From Margaritispora aquatica (Eukaryota > Ascomycota > Leotiomycetes > Helotiales > Discinellaceae), in assembly GCA_007644065.1 (NCBI GenBank), contig VJWN01000007.1, positions 1,674,001 to 1,738,000 on the forward strand: 64,000 nucleotides of DNA, in the 5' to 3' direction. Shown one piece after another: positions 33,747-46,317 of the stretch (position 1 is its first letter; each line of letters opens with the position of its first letter). The position numbers and the translations under genes are program-made. The notes beneath the pieces were generated by a model. It was not told the origin of the DNA. It did not search any database and saw only the letters and a program-made list of their open reading frames with translations.

Positions 33747-35774
33747 CTACCCCTCCGACATCTCAACTGTTGCACCACTCCAAAATCGTGACTTCAGCTG
33801 GCTTGACATCCCCATCCCCCTTTCACCAGACTCATACAACTTCAGCACCGGAACATTCTCCCTCCTCTCCAGCGCGAGCACACACTTCTGACCCTCGTAC
33901 ATACCCACGACCCTCCTGATCTCCTCAATCAACCCAAGCATTCTGCCCAATTTATCGCGATACTCGTTCTCCACGACCTGTATCCTTGGGCCAATGTCCT
34001 TGCAGTCGATCTTTTTGACCACGCCGTCCGTGTGCGTGCCCTTGTGCACAAGCTTCGTTTGGGAAAGGTAGCATTTCAAGATGTCCTCTTTCTTGAGGAA
34101 TGAGGGGCGTGCTTGGTGCTTTACGTACTTGAGGGCGAATATGGAGGCCATGGGTACTTGGTGCCCTTTTTGGATGATGGTTAGGGTGTCTGTTGCGATG
34201 GTCTTCGTGGAGTCTTTGATGCTGAAATCCGTCATTGAAATGGTTAGGTCTAGGAGCGAGCTTGGAGTGATGAATCCTTCCGCTTGCTTGGGGTCGGGGG
34301 CGTCATCCATATCTTCGTCCTCTGCAACAGCTTCGTCCTCGCTATCATCTTCGTCTTCATCTTCTTTATCGTCGTCAGAATCAACTGACTCAGTCTCGCT
34401 CTCTTCTTCCATATCCTCCACCTCCTCCTCCATACTATCATCAACATACCCATCAACCTCAAACTCAACAACGCACTTCACCCCACCAAGCACATACTCC
34501 ACTACTCTACAATGCTTTGTGCTCTCCCCAACGGTCTCCTCAAAATCCACGCACTTCTCCATGAAATTCCCCTCAAGCCCCAATTTGATCCTCTCATCCT
34601 CAGCAGACCTCTCACTCTTTGACTGCAGCGTCAAGAACAGCGTCTCATCGATCACCTCAGCGTCCATGCGCCACGTATCGCCTTTATGCTCGCCGCTTGT
34701 GAAAGCGAGGAGCTTGAATAAGTTGTCGCGGTTTGTTACTAGCGCTGTTTTTGAAAGGGAGGGAGAGGGTTGCATTACACCTAGAGCTCCGAAAAGGGGA
34801 AGAAGAGGAGAGATGTTGGATGGGGCAACTTTTCCATCGACTGGCGTGGGGGGTGTGGTGGTGGTGGATTCAAGCTGCATTGGTACGGTTGGAGCGAGCC
34901 ATTTTGGAGGTGCGCCTGTCAAGTGTCAGAATCTCAGTAAGTTTGAAGTGGAGCTAGAGAACTTACCAGGTACCAAGATCGTTGCGTCTGTCTCACCCGT
35001 CCGGCTATACGAAGCTAAGAATCGATAGTCCTTGATCTCAACCTTCTCCTTCCTGTCGCCCTCCAATGCCTTGAGATTAATCTCACAAATTAATGTCTCA
35101 TCCTCCAACCCAACGCCCCTCAACTGCTTCGAGAGTCGAGGTCTCTTTACTGCGTACGTAGTAGTAGTCGTTGTAATCGTCTTCGCAAGAGCAGGAGCAG
35201 ATGAAGGGCTCAATCCAGTAGAGAGATCTGGAGACGCAGGGAGATCAGTACTCATATCACCGGTTGCAACATGGCTCTCAGCAGCTTGCGACTCTGTCGC
35301 GGCGCGTTTTCGCTTCTTGTTTGACGCGTCCGGATATTGAGTTCTAAATGCGGGCAATGTAGCAGATGTAGGGACATCGGTATTGTCGCCACTACCATTG
35401 CTTGTGCGACGGCTTGCGCGTCTAGCTCCCTTCACCGCAGGATTGCGGTTGGGTTTTCGGTAGACTGCAGAGTCCGGGTTGAAGGTCTCATCATTAGGAG
35501 ACCAAACTCGACCAAACCAAATGGATGCCAAGCTCAGCGTGCGCAACTCGCTGGCGGTATCGACTGTAAATGTTGTTGGTTCGTATGGAGGGAAGTGCTT
35601 GCTAGGAGCGTGCTCGACTTCTTTTAGGGTTGGTGATGATACATTCCAGTACCGGCGCAGCTTTATTGCAGATGGCGACGATGGGGTCGAGGAAGAAAGA
35701 GAGGATAGCGGAGAGGATGAGGGACTGTGGAAGCTGACTGGGACGATGATTGCGCGTGAGGGAGTTGGAGGCAT
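33747..35774 (-). CDS. conserved fungal protein of unknown function with acidic stretch
   Basis: Exons complement(34967..35774, 33747..34915) give 658 aa, with a GTAAGT donor and CAG acceptor. The N-terminal third is Ser/Thr-rich with a nuclear-signal-like KKRKRA and a run of six Thr. The central part has SIWFGRVW, TWRMDAEVIDETLFL and the block HCRVVEYVLGGVKCVVEFEV, which resembles fungal proteins often labelled 'geranylgeranyl pyrophosphate synthetase'. That label is a misnomer: no prenyltransferase DDxxD motif is visible. A D/E-rich run (encoded by 34290-34440) divides this from the C-terminal block (KYVKHQARPSFLKKEDILKC, then RLGRMLGLIEEIRRVV-type helix). Probably nuclear; the function is unknown. 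Confidence 0.82.
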
Positions 35775-36444
35775 GATGGGTGTTGGTTAACATGAGGAGT
35801 TTGCAGAAAGATCGAGCTGCTGTTGAAATTGCTGGAAAACGTTTTGCAGATGAGCTGCGATACTGCGTAGAGATGTGGTGGAATCTTTGGGGCGTGGATG
35901 AGTTGAATGAATGAAAGTTGGTTGGTCGAAGTGAAGCGAGCAGGTCAACGCAGACGGGGACGGGTTTTGGAAGACGGAATTCGCGAGTGAATATCTCAGC
36001 CTCGATCTTGTGACTGAAGGCGAAGAATGAAATAGCCTGTTTTTTAAAGTGTGAGAAATGGGTCTGGAATGCGAAAATAATGTTAAGTGTTGCGAAATGG
36101 TTGTGGATTGTGGATAGCTTTTCAACTTTGAGCCTCGTGAGACATCTTGTGCAAATTTCTCTATCGTATGCGCAGGATTTCCATATAATCATGGTTTCAT
36201 TTCTTTATTAATCTTGCCGTATTACCACATGGATGGTATTTGGCTCCCAATAAAGTGTCAACATGCAATTTCGAAATGAGTGTGCAAACAGAGGTCATGT
36301 GATATCTTATTCATTTTCAATGTTGTTTTCTATTCACATCAACCTTCACTAGCGAGGGATTTCACGAAATCGCTGTCTAAAGTATGTCTAACAACATCCC
36401 TAAAATCATGTGTAACAATGACAAAGAAGTCATTGTATATTCAT
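35775..36444. other. intergenic region
   Basis: 670 nt: promoter of the acidic protein gene (-) and 3' region of the epoxide-hydrolase-like gene (-). The minus-strand frame over 35602-36192 overlaps exon 1 out of frame and is rejected. Confidence 0.55.
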
Positions 36445-37383
36445 CTACTTATCGCCAGCTTTTACAAAATCCAAGATAGCCTTCACCAATCCCTCTGGGT
36501 TCTCTTCCGCACACCAGTGCCCACTCCCTTCCACACTGCCTATACTTGGCTTCTCATAGAACTCACCCGCCATATCCTTCGCCGCCTCCTTAATAAAGCT
36601 CTTTTCCCCGCTCAACACCAGACTCCTAACCTTAGACTTCCCATTCTTCTCCCTCCACGTCAAATTATCCTTCGCGTCCAGATCAAACGCCCGATAGCTC
36701 AAGAACCCGCACCGAAACGCATCGGGCATCTTATACGCCGCCTCATACACATCCAACACTTCAGGAGTAAAAACCTCAGCGCGATTCGCGAGCCGATCGT
36801 AGAAGTGCTTGAGGTACATGCGCTCCTTGCCAGCGACCAGCGCACATGCCAAATCGGGGTGGTGCGACTGAAAATCGAAGTGCCAAAGTGTACGATTATG
36901 GCGCGTTTCATTGAAGACCGTCGAGCCAGGCAGAGGACACTCGCCCCAGATCACTGAAAGCACGTCTTGCGGAAACTGCGCGGCGTAAGCGTGTGCTATC
37001 ATGCCTCCGATATCATGTCCCATGACGTGGATAGGTCCTTTGACTCCAATGTGCTCGTGCACCACAGTGTGCAGGTCGGCGGCGAGGAGCCTTTTGGTGA
37101 AGCCGTCTTCATTGTTGGAAAGTGGCTTGGAGGAGAAGCCATGCCCACGGTAGTCAGGCGCGATGATGTGGTACCCGGCTAGGGCGAGCGGGTAGATGAT
37201 GTGTCGGTATTGGTAGGATGTCTCAGGGAAGCCGTGGATGAGCAGGATTGTGCCTTTTGGCTTTGCGGAGGAGGATGGGTGGCACTCCTGGTAGTAGATG
37301 CGGAGTTCCGGCGAAGAGACGGATAGATAGGCCTGGTGGCTCCAGAGTTTGGGCTCAGTTACTTCTGTTGTTGATGAGGACAT
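36445..37383 (-). CDS. epoxide hydrolase / haloalkanoate dehalogenase-type alpha/beta hydrolase
   Basis: Intronless, 312 aa. Motifs: LLIHGFPETSYQYRH (HGxP oxyanion loop), APDYRGHGFSSKP, nucleophile GHDIGGMIAHAYA (Asp, as in epoxide hydrolases and dehalogenases, not Ser), a cap region with FDFQSHHPDLACALVAGKE, and the catalytic His in EGSGHWCAEENPEG. The likely acid follows strand 7 (SLVLSGEKSF; the exact residue is uncertain because Glu replaces the usual Asp). No targeting signal, so cytosolic. Epoxide hydrolase and fluoroacetate-dehalogenase-like activities cannot be separated from sequence alone. It lies alone on the minus strand, with no clear cluster context. Confidence 0.88.
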   Translation of the reverse strand: MSSSTTEVTEPKLWSHQAYLSVSSPELRIYYQECHPSSSAKPKGTILLIHGFPETSYQYRHIIYPLALAGYHIIAPDYRGHGFSSKPLSNNEDGFTKRLLAADLHTVVHEHIGVKGPIHVMGHDIGGMIAHAYAAQFPQDVLSVIWGECPLPGSTVFNETRHNRTLWHFDFQSHHPDLACALVAGKERMYLKHFYDRLANRAEVFTPEVLDVYEAAYKMPDAFRCGFLSYRAFDLDAKDNLTWREKNGKSKVRSLVLSGEKSFIKEAAKDMAGEFYEKPSIGSVEGSGHWCAEENPEGLVKAILDFVKAGDK

Positions 37384-37965
37384 CGCTAAGGCTCGCTTCG
37401 GGGGAAGGGGGGAATAGTGTTATTTTGAAGTTCACATCACGTATTTCAAACAAGTCTTATATCTACTTCTACTTAGTCTTTCTATGACATATGCCACGGC
37501 GCTATTAAACTTTTTGCACGGAAATGCCTCCGGCGCCGTTCTCGAATCTGTTCCCATTAGGTTCTTTCGTACCTGGATCGACAGCGGGGTAATGGTGGGG
37601 TAATTTCACGTGATCTAGCTATATTTCAATTTCGATATTGAGTCTTTGACCATCGAAGAAAACATCGAAGAAAACATCGAAGAGCCGAACTAGACATCGT
37701 CACGGGAATTATTCAACTGGTACAAGGTTGTTGTCACTGTGGTGTATCAAAGACCGTATCCATAATACCAAGTCCGGACGGACAAAACACTTACTACCCC
37801 CTTCTTAGATGAAGAGATAGATTCACCTACATCTAGCTAGACCATCAATACATCCTCCAGTACAATATTTCCATCTCAAAACATCCCTCCACTGGCATTT
37901 TGCTTCTTGCTCTTTGATACCTAAGATAGATTTTCTGGTATATTGTCCGTGTGTTCGTCAAACAA
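37384..37965. other. intergenic region
   Basis: 582 nt promoter side of the hydrolase gene. A short direct repeat, CATCGAAGAAAA twice with a third partial copy, lies at 37650-37685. Nothing else seen. Confidence 0.5.
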
Positions 37966-38667
37966 TTAGACAAAATCGCCAAATGTCCAAATTGCATCGC
38001 CTTTCTTATACTTTGTTTCCTCGTCTATCTCACGACCCACGAAGGCTGTTCCACAGCTCAATCTCGAAAAAAGGGCCTGATCTTTGATAGGTATAGGTTT
38101 CTCGTGAGTAGTTGCCTCGATAGTTCTCTGTGGAACATCTGTAAGGTATTCTTCATCTGAGGTGCCATCGTCGAATCTTGTGAACAAACTTGCGTAGTAT
38201 GTAGGGTCCCTACGAACCAAATCGGGGACTTGCACAGTATGTGAGATTCTATCTTGCTTCTTTTGGAAGGCTCTACGCTGCTCTGCAATATCCGATGCCT
38301 TGATCTTCTTGACCTCAACCTTTTCCGAACTTGCTCCTGGATATTCTCCTGCAAGTGCCTCCGCGAAGGCTTCAACCAACTTCTCATCGTTTTGCGTGGT
38401 TGCTGCAGCTTTCCCAGCTTTCTTCTGTGCGCTCTAAAGTCCTGGCTCGCTTGGGCTGTCGCTTCGATCAACAAGGCTGATCCAGGTCTATCGACAGCGT
38501 TGCCAAGTAGCAGGAAATATTTCTTGACAATAGTGACTAAGCTTTTCCGAGATATTGAAGGAGTTAACAGGTTCAAGCTTAAGCGGCGCAGGATAATATT
38601 TTGGTTTCGAGCGAGTTGGTGGTCGTCATGACGATGGACGCAAGATTTCGTTAAGGACCTGCTGTCA
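37966..38667 (-). pseudogene. gene remnant with four in-frame stops
   Basis: One minus-strand frame stays coding-like over about 230 codons. It runs from 38667 through blocks such as PPTRSKPKYYPAPLKLEPVN and LSHYCQEIFPATWQRC to a 137-codon open stretch (38379-37966) containing FQKKQDRISHTVQVPDL and DDGTSDEEYLTDVPQ, ending GDAIWTFGDFV. It is interrupted by TGA 38665, TGA 38626, TAG 38488 and TAG 38434, all reachable by a single C-to-T change (CGA or CAG). No intron fits that would remove all of them. Family not recognised. It is best read as a RIP- or mutation-inactivated gene; the open 3' part alone could still be predicted as a 137-aa protein. Confidence 0.55.
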
Positions 38668-41600
38668 ATCGATTGAACTGTCGTATTAAGTTAGTAAGAG
38701 CTATTTAGGGAAAAGTTGCTTTACATCTAGGCCACTGAAATGAATCATTGTATATTCTTAGTCAATTGTCTTATACAGAAACCTAGTTCTGCCCAACATT
38801 AAGTTAATTCTATGGTATTTTTAAAGGCCGCCACTTCTCTATTCGCTTAACAGCTTCTCGTGTATGTAGCTAGAACCTTGCACCGAGTTCCTTCCATTGT
38901 ACATAGGACTCTAGCTGCTTTTAATTGCTATTTGTGGTGTCTGAACATTGTTATATGTAGGTCGCATTGTGACATAGCAAGTCGAAATCTTCGGAGGGCC
39001 AGAATCTTGAGGACATGCAGTTGCGTGGGGGCATCTTATCGATTAGATCCTCAAATGAAAGCATACTTATTGATTATAGCTAATTATCAGAGAGAAGTCG
39101 GTTTGGCTGTCTTGCAGATCGAAGGTCATTCTTGCCAGGTAGAGACGGTGCCTTGGGGGCGGGTGGTCAGCGCAATGCTAGCCTGGTGGTGAAATTAGCC
39201 TCAAGTTATGCGAAGTTGCAATTCCCAATCAGACAAAGAATTCCAGTTGCACGATCCGAATATTCTTAACAACTCAACCAGATGTTGCAGACGTTTGATC
39301 GCTGCAGCAAATGTCACTGTCGCAGAAGGCTATTTAAGCGAAGATATTCGTCAGGCTTGGCCCAGCAGAAATCTTTACTTGGGATGTCAGATGTCAGACG
39401 TGACCTGGCTATCTGTTTTAATCGAGATTTTTCCATCCAGCAGTATACAATTCTTAATCTTACAGTATGTAAGTTGCTACTGCTATGAATCAATAACAAG
39501 AGTGTGTAGAAATGAACTAAATTGGCTGGATACGTCGATGCAATTTCTTCTGTAAAGGAGTTTCCAGGATGCTTCTAGCAATGAAGGGGAGATTTATTCT
39601 TCGGTAACCTGATCTATCTATCCCCAGGATCGTATAACTAAGTACTCGCTCCAACGTGTTGTTTGTGTTTGACTGCTTGATTACACAGCTAAGATTCTAT
39701 ATCATTTCAATTGCCATCTACTGTATGACACAGGCTCCGAGCTTGATATTAACACTCTTATTAGTCTATAGTGCGCTTCATTTAGTTGCTTTACGGTTGG
39801 AAGTACTTCGAAGTTTGAAGAGCTTACCTATCCACCTCCCTTGATTTGCTGGTTGCAATTAATATCTGATAAAAATGGTACTTAGCTTAAGAAGTATATT
39901 GAATCGGAATCTACTATGATACTAGCATACCTATATATCTAGATTGCAAATCTTGCAAGCTGTTTGTGTTAGTCGCGTTACCAGCGTGCCTATATTTCAT
40001 GACCAGAAAGCTCTTGCAGTAGCAAGCTTGAAGCTTGATCGAGTTTTGGAATAGTACCCAAGATGCTTCTAATCCAATTGAATCTGCATCAAGTTTTGTT
40101 TCGCACATCTATGCTCAGTTATTGTTAGATACCTAAGTAGGTGCCTAGGTGCTGACTGGACTTTAGAAGAGCACGAGACTGGACTTGAGGAGCAAATGGT
40201 CATGTGACCTTATCTTTTGCTTTGATTGCTTAGGTATGAACGAAAATGGCTACTTGATAGTCATATTATTGCACTATCCTAGCTTTTGTATTCTGTCAGA
40301 TCCGTGTTGATTTCTAATGCTCCTGCATCATCCTAAAACCAACATGAGGATGAATGGGAGATGTTCCTCCGCCGTTCGCAGAATGAAGCTGCATTGGGCC
40401 TAGTCAAGTGAGCTGCATCAATCCCTTGCCGAAAGAAACGCCACATTATTGAGGGGTTGACAACAACCCCTTCCTGCCTCCTGAACATTCCAATTGGCTA
40501 ATTACTTACAAGTAACAGCAGCCGAGATAGAAATCAAGAGGCTGGCTGGCTTGAAGGCTTTAAGGTATCCGCGGATTGGAACCGCATCTGGATATTTGAA
40601 CAGTTTTTTGTAATGACCTTGGAGGGTTCAATCTGTGTTCTCAAGTCAATATTAAACTTCTTTGCTTCTGGAGACTTCACTTATCACGCCCGAGTCAAGT
40701 ATTTTTCCAATTGATACGACACTTGAATTCTATGGCACGATCCTCATCTCTCTCTCAAAGATCCTCATCTTTTTCTCCAAAATATGACTTCTAAGGATTC
40801 ACAGGCACTTCTTGCTCGACTTGAAAACTGTTGTTTCCATCTTTCTCTTCATCCTAATCTGCATCTCCTGCGAACTTGAGTTCAAACCTCAATAACAGCA
40901 ATCTGTTGAGCACGAAGAGAGTACTTTAATGACCTCGGCCAGGTGTCGAAGTACTACCTCTCGGTTCGAAATCCCACTGCTCCTCTAGGACTAAACATCT
41001 AAGATATCAATACTAGGTCTTGATGGAATATTGGCTGCCGACTGGAAGATGGGCAATTATATGACTACATGCTGGAGAAGGGCTTCGTCCCCTATTCTCT
41101 GTAAGAAACGTTATAAGAGCTGAATTTCTGCTAAGATTGATGTAGGAGAGACATTACACCTTTCTGGACGCTCCCATTAATCTTCCGAGAAGTGTTACAG
41201 CTAAGCACAAAATACAGTGGCCAAATTTACTCTCCCTCGAGCCAAAACCAAGAACTAAGCACGAAAACATATAAATGTGGCACCTAACTAGGTGCCTCTT
41301 GTCTGGATATTCTACTCGAGCACAGTCTGATTTTCTCATTCAATTTGCAGCACTCGGAGCACTCGATTCTCTTCAGTGTCGTATTGAGTTCATTTACGTC
41401 CCATAAATACGAAGCCCATACACGTAGATGGACGAAATTCGATTTGGAAGAAAGCGATCAGCTTGGAAAATATGACATCAAAAGATCATGTCTTAAAGAC
41501 TTCAATGGTCGAAATACTCAATTCAGGATACCGTCTTCTCCCTCCTGTTGGTTTTCCATAGCAATCGCAAGAAGTTGGACGCTGCTCATTTTTGATTGGA

Positions 41601-41842
41601 TAGGAATTTTATCCAGCTGGGAGTGTGGCGCTTTCACGACATGGGTTTGAGCAAGGTACCTCAACCGCATTATTTAACAACCAGAGCATATCCTGATACC
41701 CTCTTCAGGCCACCACACTCATACAAAGCTGCTCAAATACTCTCTTGATTGTTGATAAAACTTCTGCGGTAGTAACTGTGAAGCTCTTGTCCGAACACTT
41801 CGATAAGCTTTTTCTCATCTTAGAGCCTCGCAGGCTTGCAAG
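38668..41842. other. long gene-free region left of the PKS cluster
   Basis: About 3.2 kb of AT-rich sequence with stops in every frame and no recognisable protein, tRNA or terminal repeat. Short frames at 38860-39192, 39208-39555 and 41345-41650 look random. It may contain unrecognised decayed repeats. Confidence 0.55.
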
Positions 41843-43882
41843 ATGGTTGGTGTTGCGGGGCGATCGAAAGCCTGCACCACTTGCAAGCAACGGAAGATTC
41901 GTGTAAGTTATCGAGTTGTATATAAATTCTATTCTAAGCTGATTGTAATGCAAATTAGTGCAGTTATGAAGCACCAGAGTGTCGAATTTGCGTTAAGTCC
42001 GGTCGCATATGCGGTGGATATCACAGAGATCGCGTTTTTGTCCTCGATGCTAGAACAGCAAAAGACGTCCAGCTCAATAGCGCAAATACTCAAAATGAAA
42101 GGGAACTTTCTACCATCAGCGGTCCTGAGACGTTAATACGTAAGGAAGGGGTAGTCAAATCACCTGACAAAGTCACTTTCGAAGAGTCGGACTCTCCTCC
42201 TCCGTTCAATTTTTGGCAAGTTACTGGTCCCATGATCACGAAAAAGTCTACCAAAAGTTCTATTCAGACTACGCAGGCATTCTCTTCTCTATGGAGCATC
42301 AACTGTCCTTCCACGCGATCATGCTACAGGCAGCAAATCATTAGCGAGTACCTGTACACTTATTACAAAGGTACCCCGGATCCGAACAAAGCCCAAACTG
42401 TAACAGGCAATTGGTTAAGTATGCTTCCTGAACTTCCCACATTTACTAGTGCACTTGAAGCTGCAATGCTTGCCGTAAGCACAGCAAGACTTGGAAGAGT
42501 TCATAATGACAATGCGCTCGTTCAAGAAAGCCTCAAATTTCACACACAAGCTCTTTGGGAACTTCAAAAGGCTTTGTACAGTCCAACTTTGAGATTCAGA
42601 GAAGAAACAGTCGCCGCTTGTCTAGCTCTGCTCATGTACGAGGTTGGTGAATGTCCTAATAAGAGTGTACATGGCTGGATGGAACATGTCAAAGGCTGTG
42701 GAAAGATAGTTGAGATGAGAGGTCCTAAGGCGTACCAGTCTGAGTTTGCACATCGATTGTTTATTACATTTAGGCATCTTGAGGTAAGGTAGTTGTGCCT
42801 AGGAAAAAAATCTCGCTGACTATCTTGCAAAGATCACTCAGGCATTGGTAGAGCGGCGATCAACATTTCTTGCACAACCGAAATGGAAAGAACAGCCCTG
42901 GAAAGGATTTCCCAAACCTGTTGAGCACAATCTTTTGGACCTCATTGCAGAAATGGCGAACATAAGCGCCGCAGGATACCGCCCGAAAAACCCAGACAAC
43001 CCTGTACTACTCATCACTGAGTTCATCAGAGTAGTCGAGAAGTGCTGGGTGATGGAAACGAAGCTGGATGCTTTTTATCGTCATCTTGAAGAATCACAAG
43101 AAGGACCGTTGTTCTGGCCCGTTATGGCAGACTACGATCCTTTAGAAGACGAGCCAGCGTTTCCGGTGCTTTATGAGTTCTCGAGCTTGGGAATGGCGCA
43201 CACGTGCACTCTGTATTGGGCAACTGTTGCCATGTTGTGGTCGGGCTTTGCCAAAATCTACCATATCATTAACCACTTAACGTTTGTAACCCAGGCGTTA
43301 GGTAGTGGTGGCGCAGCAGCGTTCCACATTGAGTCTCTCATCCCAACGCCTCAACCTCCATCGTCACCAGTAACGAATTCAAGTCCAGGAACACCTGCAT
43401 CACCCTCTTCCGGAAATATCCCCCCACAATCACCAAGGATCTCCACCGCCTTTTCACTACCTGATCTAGAACATAGAACAGATTTGACCGGCCGTAAGTT
43501 GTTCTTGATTTCCGCAATTTTAGTTGACTATTCGAAGTGACTTTTCAATTACGCCTCACGCCTTCACATTTCCTTCTGAATTTCAAATTATACTCTAGAT
43601 GCACAGAACAGATGGCTAACTTATATTGTGATGATGGTAGTCGCAACCGACATCTGCCAAGCTCTCCCATACTTGCAAGCAAATCTCGCTAAAGTTGGTT
43701 CGCATGTCACCGGCGCGGTGATTCCACTACGAGTGTCAATTGAAATCTTCAGCGAGGCTCAGGGATACGAAAAACAACTTGCTTGGGCGCTGGAAAACTT
43801 CCAAGTGATGATTGGAAGTGGTGCAAAGCTGCTAGAGAATTTAGACAGGAAGGTAACGGAAAAGACGTATCTACCTTCGTGA
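41843..43882 (+). CDS. Zn2Cys6 fungal transcription factor, likely cluster regulator
   Basis: Exons 41843..41902, 41959..42783, 42842..43493 and 43599..43882 give 606 aa. The binuclear zinc cluster is at residues 11-38: CTTCKQRKIR|CSYEAPEC..C..SGRIC, i.e. C-x2-C-x6-C-x5-C-x2-C-x6-C, with intron 1 between the third and second cysteine pair as is common in this class. A GGYHRDRVF linker follows. The rest is a fungal-specific TF domain (RQQIISEYLYTYYKG, SALEAAMLAVSTARLGR, EETVAACLALLMYEV, HGWMEHVKGCGKIVEMRGP). A Ser/Pro-rich loop sits before intron 3 (TPQPPSSPVTNSSPG). It is 480 nt upstream of, and co-oriented with, the MFS gene and about 3 kb from the PKS gene end. That position fits a pathway-specific activator, which is inference. 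Confidence 0.88.
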
Positions 43883-44362
43883 AGAGCGAACAAAGGTTTG
43901 AGTATAGTATTGAATTGATGACATAAAGATATTGTAAACCTTAGAGTTATAGTCTTAAACTCATGCAGTTATCATCTAGATCCTGATTTTAAGTTCGACA
44001 GCATGGCCAAGGTACCATCCCCGCGATTCATTCGTTACATGAGAATTTCTGGGTATTTGCGTTAATGTGATATCTTGAGGGCTGGAACAAGACTCGATTC
44101 ATCCATCTGTCACCGACAAATGTGAGTTGAATAGATAGTCAAACTCCATAAATTGATAGAATACAAGTGGCACAGGTTTCTGCAAGGTCAATTGAGGGGG
44201 GCTGGTACTGGCTCGCTTAAGCCGGGATTTCGGACCACGAGCCGTCACGTGCCACGATACCTGCATTGCATGGCTTAATCAAGGTGCCTGCATGTTGAAT
44301 AACACTTATAATGCTATGGTCCTCGCCTGTTTTCTTTCCAAACTTATAAGGTGGGCTAGAAT
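43883..44362. promoter_or_regulatory. promoter of the MFS transporter gene
   Basis: 480 nt between the regulator stop and the transporter start. A TATAAG element at 44346 lies only about 15 nt before the ATG, and TTATAATG lies near 44307. No convincing Zn2Cys6 palindrome was seen. Confidence 0.4.
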
Positions 44363-46317
44363 ATGAATCCAGTTTCCAACGCACCGGATTCGGCCACAAG
44401 CGAAGTGACTGAGAAATGCAACAACGACAAAAGTGATGTCGCTCCAGAGACAGAGCAGGCTCTGACAGATCCAGAGGTCGCTACCTCTGGCGATGATGAT
44501 AATAATAATGAGAATCCTCCTGCTCATCAATATGCCACTGCCAAAGAGCTCAGTCTCCTGTCGACAGCCTTCACTATCGCGACCTTCATGATAGCTATTG
44601 ATGGAAGCATTCTTTGTAAGTGTATCTTTAATGATGGTAAATCACACCGCTCAAAATATCTAGCAACTGCAATCCCACGTATAACCAGTGATTTCCATCG
44701 CCTCGAAGATGTATCATGGTACGGAAGCGCATATCTTCTCACGGAGATGTCTTTTCAACCAACATTTGGTAGACTTTACACACTGTTCGATGCAAAGATT
44801 TTGTATCTGATTTCTATAATACTCTGTATGTTGCCGTTGGCTAAGAAGATTGTCAGAGCTATCTAACACACTCAAGTCGAGGCCGGGTCCATTCTATGCG
44901 CAGCATCCCCAAACTCAGCAGCCCTCATCATAGGGAGGGCCATATCTGGAGCAGGCGCTGCCGGATTACTCTGTGGAAGTTTGACGATATTTGGGAGATC
45001 GGTACCGCTGAGGAAACGACCGTTCGGAATGGCTCTCATCACCAGTATGTACGGCATTGCGGGTGTAATCGGACCAACACTTGGAGGACTCATCACTGAT
45101 ACGCCGAAACTTACCTGGCGCTTCTGCTTCTGGATGAATCTTCGTGAGTACCCCAGCCTCGATTGTACTCGATGACTGATTATTTCGTAGCTGCTGGCGT
45201 TGTGACATTTGTGATTGCATACCGCACCTTCAAGACCAACTCGCCCGTTCATGGTAAACTTTCATTGAGCGCGAAATTGAAGAAGCTCGATCTTCTTGGG
45301 TGTTTCCTACTTACATCAGGGCTAGTGGCTTTGTTTATTGCACTGCAATGGGGTGGTAGCAAGTATCCTTGGTCTAATCCTAAGGTGTACGGCAGCGTCA
45401 TAACTTTTGGTGTGTTGTCCACCGCCTTCATTGTATTGCAGGCAATTAAAAAAGAGGAGTGAGTCGTGATCATCAATCGACCTCAAAGTGATTCAAGCTA
45501 ACCGAATTCTAGAGCCACTATACCAATTCGTATTCTCTCGCAGCGTACTGTGGCGATTAGTTGCATCTTCAACTACCTCATGGCCATGGGTTCGAACACC
45601 CACAATTACTATCTCTCCTTCTACTTCCAAGCCGTACTTGGCACAAGCGCTGCTATCTCCGGAGTTCGCAGTCTTGCCTATGGAGTGCCATGTAGTGTCG
45701 CTGTTCTCCTCACGGGCTTTTGTATAACTTCAAAGGGATATTACGTTCCATTCATATGGCTCGGCACCAGTGTCTCCATTGCAGGTTGCACACTACTCTA
45801 CACACTCGACATCGACTCACCAGCCGCGAAATGGGTCTGCTACCAGATAATCACCGGATTCGCACTCGGTCTTGCAGAGCAAGTCCCTTTTATTGCAGTG
45901 CAAGTCGTCCTCCCCGACGACGACATGCCACTCGCCTTCGCCATGGTGGTATTCTCACGCGTGCTCGGGGGAGCGGTAGGTCTCAGCGTTGCTGGAAACG
46001 TGTTTTCTGGGGCACTGCTTCCAAGGCTGGCCAAGATACAAGGGCTAGATGTAAGCACAGCAGTGGCTGCAGGTGTGACGGGTCTGGCGGGTGCTGTTCC
46101 GCCGCCGTTGCTCCGGATGGTGCGGGAAGCATTCAATTATGGCATTACGAGGGCCTTCGTAATGCCCATTGTGGTTTCGGGCATGTCTTTGTTGCTCAGT
46201 TTCGGCATGGAGAGGATTAGAATTCCTGACGAACCGGAACCGCAGACTGGGACAGATATTTTGGATTCGTCTGGCATTTCTTTGGAGCTTGTAGCACAGA
46301 ATGAGCCTAAGAAATAG
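44363..46317 (+). CDS. MFS multidrug/toxin efflux transporter (DHA2, 14-TM type)
   Basis: Exons 44363..44615, 44664..44825, 44877..45143, 45191..45458 and 45513..46317 give 584 aa. The acidic, Asn-rich cytosolic N-terminus (1-60) leads to the first helix ([19 protein letters not shown]). Then come [20 protein letters not shown] and [50 protein letters not shown] (the motif-C-like helix created by splicing at 44825/44877), GPTLGGLI and [12 protein letters not shown]. These are hallmarks of fungal 14-helix toxin pumps. It lies between the cluster regulator and the 3' end of the PKS, so it likely exports the polyketide product; the substrate is inferred from context only. Confidence 0.92.

Noticed and set aside
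34081..35028. 315-codon plus-strand frame with Ser runs
   Set aside because: Antisense to the D/E-rich exon of the 33747-35774 gene; its Ser runs are the complement of Asp/Glu codons.
35602..36192. 196-codon minus-strand frame
   Set aside because: Overlaps the start of the acidic-protein gene out of frame; probably its leader region read by chance.
36280..36957. 225-codon plus-strand frame
   Set aside because: Mostly antisense to the epoxide-hydrolase-like gene; no family marks.
45720..46220. 166-codon plus-strand frame
   Set aside because: Out-of-frame overlap with the last MFS exon.
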